Source: Lentisphaerae bacterium ADurb.Bin242 (GTDB taxonomy: Bacteria; Verrucomicrobiota; Lentisphaeria; Victivallales; UBA1829). From it: 48,078 nucleotides of DNA. Location of the stretch: positions 1-48,078 of the forward strand of contig MWCA01000042.1 in NCBI GenBank assembly GCA_002069785.1, given 5' to 3'. Below are positions 7,944-16,723 of the stretch, in pieces; within the stretch, counting starts at the first letter, position 1, and each line of letters starts with the position of its first letter. The notes under the pieces are model-generated. The model saw only the letters and a list, made by a program, of their open reading frames with translations. It was not told the DNA's origin and searched no databases. Both the position numbers and the translations under genes were made by a program.

Positions 7944-9014
7944 TTATTTTTCTCCGGCGGGCGTGGTTCCGGCTCCGGAAAGGACATACTTCATTTTCTG
8001 TCTGTCGAACACCAGGCGGCCGGCATTCTTGTTATACCAGGCAAAGGTTTCTTTCAGCTCCGTATCCCTGTCCAACAGTTCGTTGATAAGATATGGCAGC
8101 GATATTCCCGCATAACCGGGAACATGATACTGTCTGCCGGGAGCTTGTCCGAGCGACTGGGAGAACAGATACGGGAAAGCGTCCTTGACTCCGTTTTTCA
8201 CCGCGAAAACAGCATAAGGAAGAATTTCCCATGGTCTCTGGCTGAAACGGTGTTTCTTCCAGGCCGTTTCCGCCAGCTTCCCGAAATCGATATCCGGAAA
8301 TGTTTCGATTCTGGCGGCCAAGCCTCCGGCGCTCGGATTGTTTTGAAAAATCCGGACCAGGGCCTTCTGATCTTCCGGCGTGGCGATCATCAGGGGAACC
8401 ACTCTTTCGAATTCATGAAAAGACTGGGTGTTTTCCATGGCTTCGATGATCGTCTTCCGCGCCTCCGGAAACCAGCCGTTTTCAAAAACACTGGTTATGA
8501 GCTGCGGATATTGCGGCAGATTTTTCAGCACGAAATCCTTGTCGGATTTCCCCACCAGTTTCGGAAGCGCATAACGAAGATGAATGGGATTCTGCATTGT
8601 CATAAGGGCAGACATGACAACGTCCAGATGTCCCGGTCCGATCTTCGCATACATGGCCACCTGCGGGTCCGTAGTGGAGAACACGTTCTGGTTCGCGGAA
8701 GCCCCTTGGATTTTCTGTATGTATTCGGTCACCTGGATGTCGGTCGGATTTTCCGGCAGCTTGATTTTCGCAAGCGCCACCGGATCGGAGCGGAGCGTCT
8801 GGAAGCCCGGGGAAGCCATGCCGCCGCGGCGCTGCAAATTCTTGATCTCCGTTTCCAGCAAAGCCAGTTTTTTGTTGACGTTTTCCAGCTGTTTGTTGGA
8901 CTGTTCCAACTGACTGCGGATCTCCGTCAGGACACGGAGCTGCTCGTCTTTCCGGGGCGAACATCCGGAAAGCAAAGCGATACAGACGGCGGCGGCAAGG
9001 AGTTTCTTCATCAT
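7944..9014 (-). CDS. Coiled-coil lipoprotein, member 1 of a three-paralogue family
   Basis: 356 residues. The N-terminus is a lipoprotein signal peptide (KKLLAAAVCIALLSGC). It is followed by a heptad-patterned coiled coil (LTEIRSQLEQSNKQLENVNK, then KKLALLETEIKNLQ), a short linker, and a mostly helical domain with recurring blocks: KIGPGHLDVVM, RYALPKLVGKSDKDFVL, YPQL, GWFPEARKTIIEAM, FQNNPSAGGL, IETFPDIDF and a C-terminal AWYNKNAGRLVFDRQKMKYVL. The same blocks occur in order in the products at 14482-15531 and 15555-16571. The alternating helices suggest a HEAT-like solenoid, which is inference. Two adjacent ATG codons follow GGGGA; the first is used. A TTGCAA-N17-TATATT promoter lies just upstream. 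I do not recognise a named family. Confidence 0.85.
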   Translation of the reverse strand: MMKKLLAAAVCIALLSGCSPRKDEQLRVLTEIRSQLEQSNKQLENVNKKLALLETEIKNLQRRGGMASPGFQTLRSDPVALAKIKLPENPTDIQVTEYIQKIQGASANQNVFSTTDPQVAMYAKIGPGHLDVVMSALMTMQNPIHLRYALPKLVGKSDKDFVLKNLPQYPQLITSVFENGWFPEARKTIIEAMENTQSFHEFERVVPLMIATPEDQKALVRIFQNNPSAGGLAARIETFPDIDFGKLAETAWKKHRFSQRPWEILPYAVFAVKNGVKDAFPYLFSQSLGQAPGRQYHVPGYAGISLPYLINELLDRDTELKETFAWYNKNAGRLVFDRQKMKYVLSGAGTTPAGEK

Positions 9015-9052
9015 TGTATTCCCCCATGGTTCAGGTAAGGTATGAGACGGGG

Positions 9053-9081
9053 AATATACATCCGCGTTCCATCCTTTGCAA
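9053..9081 (-). promoter_or_regulatory. Promoter of coiled-coil lipoprotein 1
   Basis: Minus strand TTGCAA (9081-9076), 17-bp spacer, TATATT (9058-9053), about 40 bp upstream of the start at 9014. The box sequences and spacing are identical to those before the paralogue at 16571. Confidence 0.8.
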
Positions 9082-9132
9082 GGAAGCCCTTCAAAAAGAT
9101 TCCGCCGTCTCATTTTCCGTCGGCAGGTTTCA

Positions 9133-10944
9133 TCAGTGAAGCATTTCGCTCCGGATCATCTCCGGACCGCGTGACCTGAAATAACGATACCAGAGAGTGC
9201 CCCACAGGGGCGGATACGGAGCGAAATGAGGTTGCAGGACCTCGCGGTTTTCCTCGAAAAATCGGTTGAACGGAGTTTCGAGAGATTCCCATTTCGGAAG
9301 ATCATTTTCAAGATATGCCAAAAAGATCTCTTTCAGAAGGACACAGTACCGGTGGTGAAGTTTCAGCAGACGCAAACGTTCCGCAAGCACCGGGTCGACG
9401 TCCGTTTCCCGGAGGGATTCCAACAGGGGGTCAAACGCTTTCAACCGTTCGATATTTTCTGTGGACGTCCGCTCATGCATTCCATTTTCCAGCTTTTCAA
9501 CATATTCCCGGACCGGCCCGGAAAAACGGCCGAAATACTTTGGATAAAAATCGTCTTTCAGCGTCTCGATCCGGGTGTCCGGACGGCTCCAGAGTTGCAG
9601 CCATGACCAGATATTGAACGGAGAGGGCCAGCAGAGGCAGTCCACTCCGGTAAATGCGCCGCATCCGCGAATGCCGTCCGCCCGGTAAAAAAGGAGGTCT
9701 TCGCGAATGACGTCCATCGGCCAGAGGAGAGCGCGTCCGCGCGGTCCCTGATTCGGCCATTCGCAGAGATTGTAATAATCCATCATCATGATCTGCCCTT
9801 CGAAGTTCACGTCGGCAAGATACCTGCGCCATTCTTCATACCGGCGGAAGACCTCGTCGCTGCCATGCTCTCTTTTCCGAAGCGGAGAAAAAATATCGCG
9901 CTTCTGGCCGATGCACAGATTCACCAGCATGTTCCGGCCGTTCCGGTGCAATTTCCGGACACGGACGGGGGGTGTACGCGTGGAATGATAAGCGATCAGT
10001 TCGAAAACGGCGTCCGGTTTTTCTTCTTCCAGAAATTCCGCCGCTTCGTTGACAAGGATCATATACCAGTCGGAATTCGTCATTGCGGAACATTCGGGAC
10101 ACCCGCAGTAGTTCAGATCGTGGATGTCTTCCGCCCAGAAAGCGAAAATGTCCCAGTAGGGATTCTCCCGTAGATACTTCCGCAGGTTGTTCCGGAAGAT
10201 ATTCCGGACCGCCGGGTTCGAAAAACAGGCCGTGCGACCGTTCACCTGCCGCCGTCCCCCGGAAAACGGAAAATACTCGGGATGCACGGAGAAAAGGCTT
10301 TCATCGGGAAGGAAATACCGCCAGCAATGGCCGGGGCCCCTCATTTTCAATCCCCAGGAACGAACCATCTCCGCATTTTCAATGCTTCCTTTGTCTGTGC
10401 CCAAAGACGGATTCCACGGACCGCACCCCAGAATGGTGTTGATCCGGTTTTGAACGGCGAAACGGATCACTTCGGGATCGTTCGTGCGGTTCACCCAGCT
10501 CCGGACCGCAAAATCGGAACCGGTCTTCCGGAGAAACCCTTCCGGCAGGCGCAATTCCTCTTTCTCCGGCACATATTCATGCCGGGCGGCAAAGAAACGG
10601 ATATCCAGACATGCCTGAAGGAAATCATAGACCGCATAAAGAGACGACAGGGGATTCTCGCCCGCCAGAAACACGGTATGCCCCCGGACCGCGGCAAAAG
10701 AGGAATCATATTTGTCTTTTTCAAAAGCGCCGACGATTTCCAGCAGACCGGGCTCGATATCGATGCCGGAAATATAAAAGACTCCCTCCGCAGGTTCTCC
10801 CTCCGTCACCGGAAGAGAAACGCCCAGCGATTTTTCCAGATAAACACGCAGTTCCCCGGCCGCCCGGCGGAAAACCGGCGAAGTTTCCGGGGGATGGACA
10901 ATCCGGCGGATGGGAAAACGATCAATGAAAATCCTGTCTTTCAT
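9133..10944 (-). CDS. DUF4838 domain protein without signal peptide
   Basis: 603 residues. The N-terminal part (AAGELRVYLEKSLGVSLPV, then YISGIDI and the NPLSSLYAVYDFLQ segment) resembles the alpha/beta domain that precedes the barrel in GH20 and GH67 enzymes. The central part is DUF4838: SVHPEYFPF, CFSNPAV, FWAEDIHDLNYCGCPECS and FELIAYHSTRTPP. The Cys-rich CGCPEC and acidic AEDIHD are recurrent in the family. No catalytic activity has been established for DUF4838 to my knowledge, though its location in glycan loci points to carbohydrate processing. There is no signal peptide, unlike the relatives at 24770 and 43408. The start follows GGAGG and a promoter at 10987-11014. It is the first gene before coiled-coil lipoprotein 1, which has its own promoter. 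Confidence 0.85.
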   Translation of the reverse strand: MKDRIFIDRFPIRRIVHPPETSPVFRRAAGELRVYLEKSLGVSLPVTEGEPAEGVFYISGIDIEPGLLEIVGAFEKDKYDSSFAAVRGHTVFLAGENPLSSLYAVYDFLQACLDIRFFAARHEYVPEKEELRLPEGFLRKTGSDFAVRSWVNRTNDPEVIRFAVQNRINTILGCGPWNPSLGTDKGSIENAEMVRSWGLKMRGPGHCWRYFLPDESLFSVHPEYFPFSGGRRQVNGRTACFSNPAVRNIFRNNLRKYLRENPYWDIFAFWAEDIHDLNYCGCPECSAMTNSDWYMILVNEAAEFLEEEKPDAVFELIAYHSTRTPPVRVRKLHRNGRNMLVNLCIGQKRDIFSPLRKREHGSDEVFRRYEEWRRYLADVNFEGQIMMMDYYNLCEWPNQGPRGRALLWPMDVIREDLLFYRADGIRGCGAFTGVDCLCWPSPFNIWSWLQLWSRPDTRIETLKDDFYPKYFGRFSGPVREYVEKLENGMHERTSTENIERLKAFDPLLESLRETDVDPVLAERLRLLKLHHRYCVLLKEIFLAYLENDLPKWESLETPFNRFFEENREVLQPHFAPYPPLWGTLWYRYFRSRGPEMIRSEMLH

Positions 10945-10986
10945 GAAAAATCCTCCGTGTCATCTTTTTCCTGTTTTTCAGCAGAT

Positions 10987-11014
10987 ATAATACTGTTTCC
11001 GCAAGAAATATCAA
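10987..11014 (-). promoter_or_regulatory. Promoter of the DUF4838 gene at 10944
   Basis: Minus strand TTGATA (11014-11009), 16-bp spacer, TATTAT (10992-10987), about 43 bp upstream of the start codon. Confidence 0.7.
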
Positions 11015-11130
11015 TTCCGGGCAGGAGGATATCCTCGGATTTCTTTGTGAAAAACGTCACACGTTCCATCCGCATGGGTTGACGGTTCCCGGAAGAAGCA
11101 AAACAGCGTTCGCGGGAGGGATGCCGGAAG

Positions 11131-12747
11131 TTATTTTCCGGAAACCGCCGGATGAGCGGCAAGTTTTCCCCAGCAGGGCTCCTGGAGCATGAGGGTTTCG
11201 TCATTGATCTCGCTGCGGTTCCAGTTGCCGTACTGCGCTTCGGCGGAACTCCACGGAGACAACTCGATCCGGACGGTATCGCCCGCCCGCAGGGAGGCGG
11301 CCGGCTGGAGGACGTTGTCGCGCATGCTGTCGATATAGACCAGCGCCTGATCGCTTCCGGAATCGATGTCGCCCAGATGCAGCGTCATGACATGATCCTT
11401 GTAAGGAGCCGCGTGAGGCCGCGGAACGACCGACACCGCCAGCACGACCGCCGTGACGGTTCTTGGTTCATTCACATTCAAAAACCGGACTTCCGGGGCT
11501 TTGCCGAGCGTCATGTCCAGCAGTTTCCAGTTGCCGTCGGCCAGTTCGCGGATGGCGAATTCCCAGATTACGACCTTCTTCCCTTTCAGGCGGTCGCGTC
11601 CGCGTTTGAGTTCATTGGCAAGCAGTTCGCGGGTGGCGAAAGCTCCCGTGTCGTTCCGGGCAATGACATCGACGGGACGGCCGGCGTAGAAGGCCAGATG
11701 ATTGGCAAAACCGGCGTTGACGCCCCAGTTCATCGCCGCCGCATCATACATATTGGTGAAGCTGTCGCCCAGCAGAAGAATGGACGCGTTTTTGTCCGGA
11801 CGGCAGCGCCAATCGATCGTTGTCACGGTTTCCGGTTCGAAGAACTGTTCCGGTTTTTCAAGCTTGAGCATGGCGGCGATATCCCCCAGCGCGGTGATCT
11901 GCTGAGGAATCCGTTTTTCAGCGGACGGAGCCCCCGCCCCGGGCAGGGCAAGCTTCTCCGCCGCCCGGCGCGCCGCCAGATTCATTCCTTCCGGCGTCCA
12001 ATGGGTATCCGTTTTGAGATACGGCTCGCCGCCGCTTTTGCGCATCGCGGCAAATTCCGGCGCAAGGTCGACCACGGCAACGCCCGCTTCTTCAAGACGC
12101 TGCCGGAACTCCCGGAAGCTGGAATTCTGGAGAATTCCGGAAACCCCGCCCAATTTCTCGCCGTACAGCATCGGCTTCACCGGAACCGGCAGGAGGACAA
12201 GGCGGATTCCACGCTCATTCAACTGTTCTGCAAAGTGAAGGATTGCTTTGACCGGATCGGGCTGCACCCCGGAAAGCTCCCTCTTTCTCAAGCGTTCGGG
12301 ACGCAGAAAACCGGGATTGGCAAGATAGTTGAAATCCGAGGCGTAGAAAAGCCAGCCGTCCCGGCCGACGATCACTTTTTCGTTGCCGGTGCGGAAGGAA
12401 TGGAGCAGAATTTTCTGCGCGGGCGGCAGAAGAAGCGCACGCAGAGCCGAAGTGTCCTCCAGCGAATTCTCATAGCTTTTGATCGCATCGCATAAATTGT
12501 GGTTGAACTCCATCAGGCCCTTTTTCATCGGGACATTCCCGAGGCGCGGAAAAATCGTCAGCGGTTGAAGCTCGGCCATGGAATGAATCTTGCGCGTGTT
12601 GAATTCATAGGTGAACTGGATCAGCGGATACATGAAAATCAGGGCAAGAAACATGGCGCTCAAGGCGATCGCATAGGAACGCTTGATGGATGTATGGCCG
12701 ATTTCCAGCTTGGCTGTTTCTTCGCGGGACAATTTCTCTTTGCTCAT
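11131..12747 (-). CDS. AlgJ/AlgX-like polysaccharide O-acetyltransferase (SGNH fold)
   Basis: 538 residues. One N-terminal membrane anchor (about residues 25-47) places the rest in the periplasm. The SGNH-hydrolase-like domain of the AlgX/AlgJ family is marked by VGRDGWLFYASDFNYL near 127, the DTHW motif at 247-250 (Asp and His of the triad) and GDSF at 327-330 (nucleophilic Ser329). These proteins transfer acetyl groups delivered by an MBOAT partner onto an exported polysaccharide. The C-terminal 130 residues (from about 410) are beta-rich and may be a carbohydrate-binding module as in AlgX. The gene starts 13 bp after the MBOAT gene, so they form one operon. The polymer is unknown; no alginate genes are present. 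Confidence 0.88.
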   Translation of the reverse strand: MSKEKLSREETAKLEIGHTSIKRSYAIALSAMFLALIFMYPLIQFTYEFNTRKIHSMAELQPLTIFPRLGNVPMKKGLMEFNHNLCDAIKSYENSLEDTSALRALLLPPAQKILLHSFRTGNEKVIVGRDGWLFYASDFNYLANPGFLRPERLRKRELSGVQPDPVKAILHFAEQLNERGIRLVLLPVPVKPMLYGEKLGGVSGILQNSSFREFRQRLEEAGVAVVDLAPEFAAMRKSGGEPYLKTDTHWTPEGMNLAARRAAEKLALPGAGAPSAEKRIPQQITALGDIAAMLKLEKPEQFFEPETVTTIDWRCRPDKNASILLLGDSFTNMYDAAAMNWGVNAGFANHLAFYAGRPVDVIARNDTGAFATRELLANELKRGRDRLKGKKVVIWEFAIRELADGNWKLLDMTLGKAPEVRFLNVNEPRTVTAVVLAVSVVPRPHAAPYKDHVMTLHLGDIDSGSDQALVYIDSMRDNVLQPAASLRAGDTVRIELSPWSSAEAQYGNWNRSEINDETLMLQEPCWGKLAAHPAVSGK

Positions 12748-12760
12748 GATGGGTTCCCTC

Positions 12761-14170
12761 TCAGAATATGAAGTAGATGAAGGGGTTGTAGCTTTGGGTC
12801 GTCAGCGCGGCAAGGGCTATGACGAAGACCAGGATGCACCAGAGAATCCTCGGCAGGGTCAGTTTTCGCGTAAAGTCCCAGGTCTGCGGCAAGGCCCATA
12901 TGACGACTCCCGCCAGAACAAAGTTGACTATATAATAGGGATTGTAGATCAGGCCGCGGATCACCGAGCCGGATTCCGCCGAAAGGGTCATCCCGAACAT
13001 GCTTTTCAAATACCGCCAGGCATCCGGAAGGGTGTCCGCGCGGAAGAACACCCACGCGATCAGGACGATGAAAAAGGTGAGGGCGACCTGAACTACACCG
13101 GGCATTTTGCGGTAAATGCTTTCCTTGCCCTGCGCCCGTTCAAAAGCAAGATAGCCGCCGTGGATACCGCCCCAGATCAGGAAATTCCAGCTGGCGCCGT
13201 GCCACAATCCGCCCAGAAGCATCACCAGGGCAAGGTTGATGTAGGTCCGGACAGGCCCCTTGCGGTTGCCTCCCAGGGGAATGTAAAGGTAGTCGCGCAG
13301 CCAGTTCGACAGCGACAGATGCCAGCGCTGCCAGAACTCGGTGACGGATTTGGACTTGTAGGGCGAATCGAAGTTTTTCGCAAAGACGAACCCGAGCATC
13401 AGGCCCAGTCCGATGGCCATGTCGCTGTAGCCGGAAAAGTCGAAATAAATCTGGAACGCGTAGGCCACGACCCCGTACCAGGCGTCGAAGCAGGAAAGGT
13501 CGATGGTGGAAAACGTCACGTCGGCAATTTTCCCGCAGGGATTGGCCAGCAATACTTTCTTGCCCATGCCCAGCATGAAAAACGCCACGCCGCGCGCAAA
13601 TTTTTCCCACGTGTGGGTGCGGTATTTGATCTGGTCGGCGATTTCCCGGAAGCGGATGATCGGTCCCGCCACCAGCTGCGGATACATTGAAACATAACAC
13701 GCGTAGTCAATATAGTTCGTGACAACCTCGGCGTCCTTCCGGTAAACATCGATAACGTAACTCATGCTCTGGAAGGTGTAGAAGCTGATCCCCAGCGGCA
13801 GGACCACCCGGAAGAAGCCGTCGAACTGCCAGGAATCGATCCCCATCGCCCCCATCATGGCATTGTAATTGTCGATGCCGAAGTTGAAATACTTGAAGAA
13901 CGCCAGGACCGAAAGGTCGATGACCACCGAGCAGCAGAGGGCGAATCTGCGCACTTTCGGGTTGTCCGTGCTGCCCATGATCCGTCCGTTGGTATAGTCC
14001 ACCGTCGTGTTGAACAGCATCAGAAGCATGAAGGAAGGGTTGGCCCATCCGTAAAAGATGTAACTGAGCCCGGTCAGCGTGAGATGCTTCAGCCTTCGCG
14101 GAGAAGCATAATACAACAACAGCGCCACCGGAAGAAAGAAAAACAAAAAAAGATAACTGCTGAAAACCAT
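12761..14170 (-). CDS. MBOAT-family O-acyltransferase, AlgI-like
   Basis: 469 residues with about ten membrane segments. Passes acetyl groups from the cytoplasm across the inner membrane for polysaccharide acetylation, working with the adjacent AlgJ-like protein. Recognisable AlgI features are the N-terminal FFFLPVALLLYY and YIFYGWANP, the FKYFNFG segment, SFYTFQSMSYVIDVYR, the FWQRWHLSLSNWLRDYLYIP motif, and MLLGGLWHGASWNFLIWGGI containing the expected catalytic histidines. The start at 14170 (MVFSSYLF) follows GGGAGAG; an upstream in-frame ATG at 14200 is less likely because most family members start with this M-V-F-S/N-S pattern. A strong promoter lies about 150 bp upstream, leaving a long leader. 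Confidence 0.93.
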   Translation of the reverse strand: MVFSSYLFLFFFLPVALLLYYASPRRLKHLTLTGLSYIFYGWANPSFMLLMLFNTTVDYTNGRIMGSTDNPKVRRFALCCSVVIDLSVLAFFKYFNFGIDNYNAMMGAMGIDSWQFDGFFRVVLPLGISFYTFQSMSYVIDVYRKDAEVVTNYIDYACYVSMYPQLVAGPIIRFREIADQIKYRTHTWEKFARGVAFFMLGMGKKVLLANPCGKIADVTFSTIDLSCFDAWYGVVAYAFQIYFDFSGYSDMAIGLGLMLGFVFAKNFDSPYKSKSVTEFWQRWHLSLSNWLRDYLYIPLGGNRKGPVRTYINLALVMLLGGLWHGASWNFLIWGGIHGGYLAFERAQGKESIYRKMPGVVQVALTFFIVLIAWVFFRADTLPDAWRYLKSMFGMTLSAESGSVIRGLIYNPYYIVNFVLAGVVIWALPQTWDFTRKLTLPRILWCILVFVIALAALTTQSYNPFIYFIF

Positions 14171-14481
14171 CCCGCTCTCTCCCTGCCCCCTGGGGCCCAT
14201 TCAACTTTTTCCGGAGGATATCCTGTCTTCAGTTCCCCCGCTTCGCATGCCGCACGCGGACACGCAAAAGCCCCCGGAATGAAAGAGATTCTCCGACTTT
14301 TTCTCTCCTGAATCCCACTAATATACTCTATAAACAGTACTTTTTCAATCGGCGGAAACGAAGGATTGCAAAGAGAGTCACCGGAGGAGGGAAATGCGTC
14401 ATCTCATCTGTTCATTGAACGGACACTTCCCGGATGCGGTCCGGGAGAACGGAAGGAAAAATAGAGAGGAGAGTTTGAACC
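14171..14481. other. 311-bp intergenic region with the algI-like promoter
   Basis: Holds the minus-strand promoter at 14320-14348 and an approximately 140-nt leader for the algI-like gene. The sequence GGAGGATATCCT occurs at 14213-14224 and recurs on the other side of the operon at 11024-11035. A perfect 7-bp hairpin (TCCCGGA-tgcgg-TCCGGGA, 14428-14446) lies downstream of the minus-strand paralogue gene but has no T-run. A GGAGGAGGG-aa-ATG on the plus strand opens only an ORF antisense to the paralogue gene, which I do not accept. Confidence 0.6.
14320..14348 (-). promoter_or_regulatory. Promoter of the algI-algJ-like operon
   Basis: Minus strand TTGAAA (14348-14343), 17-bp spacer, TATATT (14325-14320). 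Transcription would begin near 14312, giving a leader of about 140 nt before the start codon at 14170. Confidence 0.75.
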
Positions 14482-15531
14482 TCAGCGTCTCGAACGGATT
14501 GCAAAAGACTGTTTGTTCTTGTCGAAGACCAGCCGGTCTTTGTTGGCAAGGACCCAGTCAAACACATTCTTCGGATTCATTCCCTGCCCTGTCAGCTGAT
14601 GCAGCGCCAGCGGCAGGGAAAGGTCGTATCCGGGTATTTTCAATTTGCTTCCCTGAACCGAGGCAATGTCCGCCAGTTCCAGAAGCGCGTCGGTATTTCC
14701 CGTATGCTTTACCACAAAATACGTATAGGCAAGAAGACTGCCCATCGTCCAGATGTTTTTTCTCTTCAGCTCGTCGGATGACTGCCTGTATCGGTTCCAG
14801 ACTTTTTCCCCCGCCGCGGCAAAATCCACATCCGGAAACTGTTCGATCACCGGGGCCAGCACGCCAGCCTCGGGATTGCTGCAAAAAATCTCGACGAGCA
14901 CCTTCCGCTGCTCCGGTGGAAACGTCCTTCCGGACAGGAACGGTTTGAAATACTGAAATTTCGAGGCTGTTTTCATTGCCTCCAGAATCTTCGGCGCGGC
15001 CTCCTCCCCCCAGCCGCGTGCAAGAATGATGGGAACCAGTCTCGGATACTGCGAAATGGAATTCAAGACAAACTCCTTGTCCGATTCTTCCACCAGAGAG
15101 GGCAGCGCGTATTCCAGATGAGGAATAAGCCTCTTTTCCATCAATGGAAGAATGGTTTTCAGATGGCCGGGACCAATCTTGCGGTACATGCTCACCTGTA
15201 TGTCTTCGGGGGAAGGCGCCCGATTTAGGTTCCTGACCTGCCGGATGGCTTCAATATATTCGACGATCTGTTCTTCCGAAGGCTTTTCCGGAAGCCGAAT
15301 CTCCTCCAACTTCCCCTGAACATACCCTGGAGCCGCACGGGAAAACGGAGGCGGGGGCGCCTGCTTTTTTTCGAGCTGATCCAGACGTTTCTCCAATTCT
15401 GCCAGTCTCCCGTTGAGTTGTTTGAGCCGGACGGAAATATCGCGGAGAAGTTTCAACTCCTCGTCGGAGGAATCCGCAAAAAGCGGAAAGGCGGTGAAAA
15501 GTGCCGCTACTATCAGATAATGAATTTTCAT
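14482..15531 (-). CDS. Secreted coiled-coil protein, member 2 of the paralogue family
   Basis: 349 residues. Sec signal peptide (MKIHYLIVAALFTAFPLFAD) without a lipobox, then a coiled coil (LRDISVRLKQLNGRLAELEK) and the family's helical domain: KIGPGHLKTILPLM, EYALPSLVEESDKEFVL, ILARGWGEEAAPKILEAM, IFCSNPEAGVLAPVIEQFPD, PGYDLSLPLALHQL and LVFDKNKQSFAI. Compared with member 1 it lacks the lipid anchor and is the most divergent copy. It starts 23 bp after the stop of member 3 and should be co-transcribed with it. The start follows GGGAG. No enzyme motif is visible. Confidence 0.83.
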   Translation of the reverse strand: MKIHYLIVAALFTAFPLFADSSDEELKLLRDISVRLKQLNGRLAELEKRLDQLEKKQAPPPPFSRAAPGYVQGKLEEIRLPEKPSEEQIVEYIEAIRQVRNLNRAPSPEDIQVSMYRKIGPGHLKTILPLMEKRLIPHLEYALPSLVEESDKEFVLNSISQYPRLVPIILARGWGEEAAPKILEAMKTASKFQYFKPFLSGRTFPPEQRKVLVEIFCSNPEAGVLAPVIEQFPDVDFAAAGEKVWNRYRQSSDELKRKNIWTMGSLLAYTYFVVKHTGNTDALLELADIASVQGSKLKIPGYDLSLPLALHQLTGQGMNPKNVFDWVLANKDRLVFDKNKQSFAIRSRR

Positions 15532-15554
15532 GCTCGCGTCTCCCGGGATATTTT

Positions 15555-16571
15555 TCAGTGTTCAGCCACGGAAAGCACATATTGTCTTTTCTGCTTGTCG
15601 AATACCAGCCAATCGCTGTTTCTGGAATACCACGCGGCGGTCTCCCGGATGTTCGTCTTCTGCCCCAGAAGCTGATTGACGAACTGGGACAGCGAGACAT
15701 TCCGGTTTCCGGCCGCGGACACGTATTCCGGCGTCGCCGCGGCCCTGGAAACCAATTCGGACAACGCCTCCTTCACACCGTTTCTCGCGGCAAACAGCAT
15801 GAGGAGGGTTCTCCGGGTGGAAGACATTTTTTCCCAGACTTCCCGCGCCAGTTTCTCATGATCGACGTCCGGAAAAGACTCAATCCGCATGAACAGATAG
15901 TCCGCGTACGGGTTGAAACGGAAAACTTCGACGAGAGCCGCCCGGGTTTCCGGTGTGGCTGCCATCACGGGAATCGCTTCCTGGAATTCGGAAAAATCGC
16001 GCGTGTTCTTCAGGATCGCGATCAGCTGATTTTTCGCTTCGGGAAACCAGCCGTGAATCATAACGCTCGGGGCAAGCTCGGGATACCGGGACAGGTTCCT
16101 CAGCACGAATTCCTTGTCCGACTTTCCCACCAGCCGGGGCAGCGCATACTTGAGGTGACGGGCGTATTCCGGGGATTTCAGAAGCGGAAGAATGACTCCC
16201 AGATAACCGGGGCCGATCTTCGCATATTTTTCCACCTGGGGGTCCTTGCGGGGATCGGCGCGAATCGTCCATGGAACCTGGCCGATTTTTTTGATATACT
16301 CCGCAACCTCTTCCGGAACAGGATTTTCCGACAGCGTGATCTTGTCAAATTCTTTCACCGGAAGCGGAGGTAAAACGGCAGGCTGCGCCGGAGAGAACCC
16401 CACGGAACGGGAAGAGAGCACAGAAATTTTATCGTTGATTCTATCCAGTTTTCGGTTGGCTTCGTCCAGCTGATTCCGGATTTCCGTCAGGATTCGGATT
16501 TTTTCATCGTCTCCGGACGCGCACACGGGAAGCAAGATGGCGCAGGCGGCGGCAAAGATTCTCTTCCTCAT
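15555..16571 (-). CDS. Secreted coiled-coil protein, member 3 of the paralogue family
   Basis: 338 residues. Signal peptide MRKRIFAAACAILLPVCASG; a Cys is present but -1 is Val, so lipidation is doubtful. Then a coiled coil (ILTEIRNQLDEANRKLDRIN) and the helical domain with KIGPGYLGVILPLL, KYALPRLVGKSDKEFVLRNL, GWFPEAKNQLIAIL, VEVFRFNPYADYLFMRIESF and a C-terminal AWYSRNSDWLVFDKQKRQYVL. It is closer to member 1 (7944-9014) than to its neighbour. The start at 16571 follows GAGGGG; upstream in-frame codons only extend through the promoter. It is first in a two-gene operon with member 2 and has the same promoter boxes as member 1. Confidence 0.85.
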   Translation of the reverse strand: MRKRIFAAACAILLPVCASGDDEKIRILTEIRNQLDEANRKLDRINDKISVLSSRSVGFSPAQPAVLPPLPVKEFDKITLSENPVPEEVAEYIKKIGQVPWTIRADPRKDPQVEKYAKIGPGYLGVILPLLKSPEYARHLKYALPRLVGKSDKEFVLRNLSRYPELAPSVMIHGWFPEAKNQLIAILKNTRDFSEFQEAIPVMAATPETRAALVEVFRFNPYADYLFMRIESFPDVDHEKLAREVWEKMSSTRRTLLMLFAARNGVKEALSELVSRAAATPEYVSAAGNRNVSLSQFVNQLLGQKTNIRETAAWYSRNSDWLVFDKQKRQYVLSVAEH

Positions 16572-16608
16572 TGCAAGTTCCCCTCTTCTCAGTTCTTCTG
16601 ACTGGACG

Positions 16609-16637
16609 AATATACAACACCGCTTTGCATTTTGCAA
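16609..16637 (-). promoter_or_regulatory. Promoter of coiled-coil members 3 and 2
   Basis: Minus strand TTGCAA (16637-16632), 17-bp spacer, TATATT (16614-16609), about 38 bp before the start at 16571. Matches the promoter at 9053-9081 in boxes, spacing and distance. Confidence 0.8.
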
Positions 16638-16723
16638 GACAGGGAGCCGGAAAAATATTTGCCGCGCCGGGATGTCCTGCGAAAAAAAGAAATTTCCGTC
16701 GCGGGAGCACCCTGCGGACAAAG

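Noticed and set aside
14394..14948. A plus-strand ORF with a good GGAGGAGGG ribosome-like site
   Set aside because: Most of it is antisense to the coiled-coil paralogue gene and the product is Ser/Arg/Pro-rich without any pattern.
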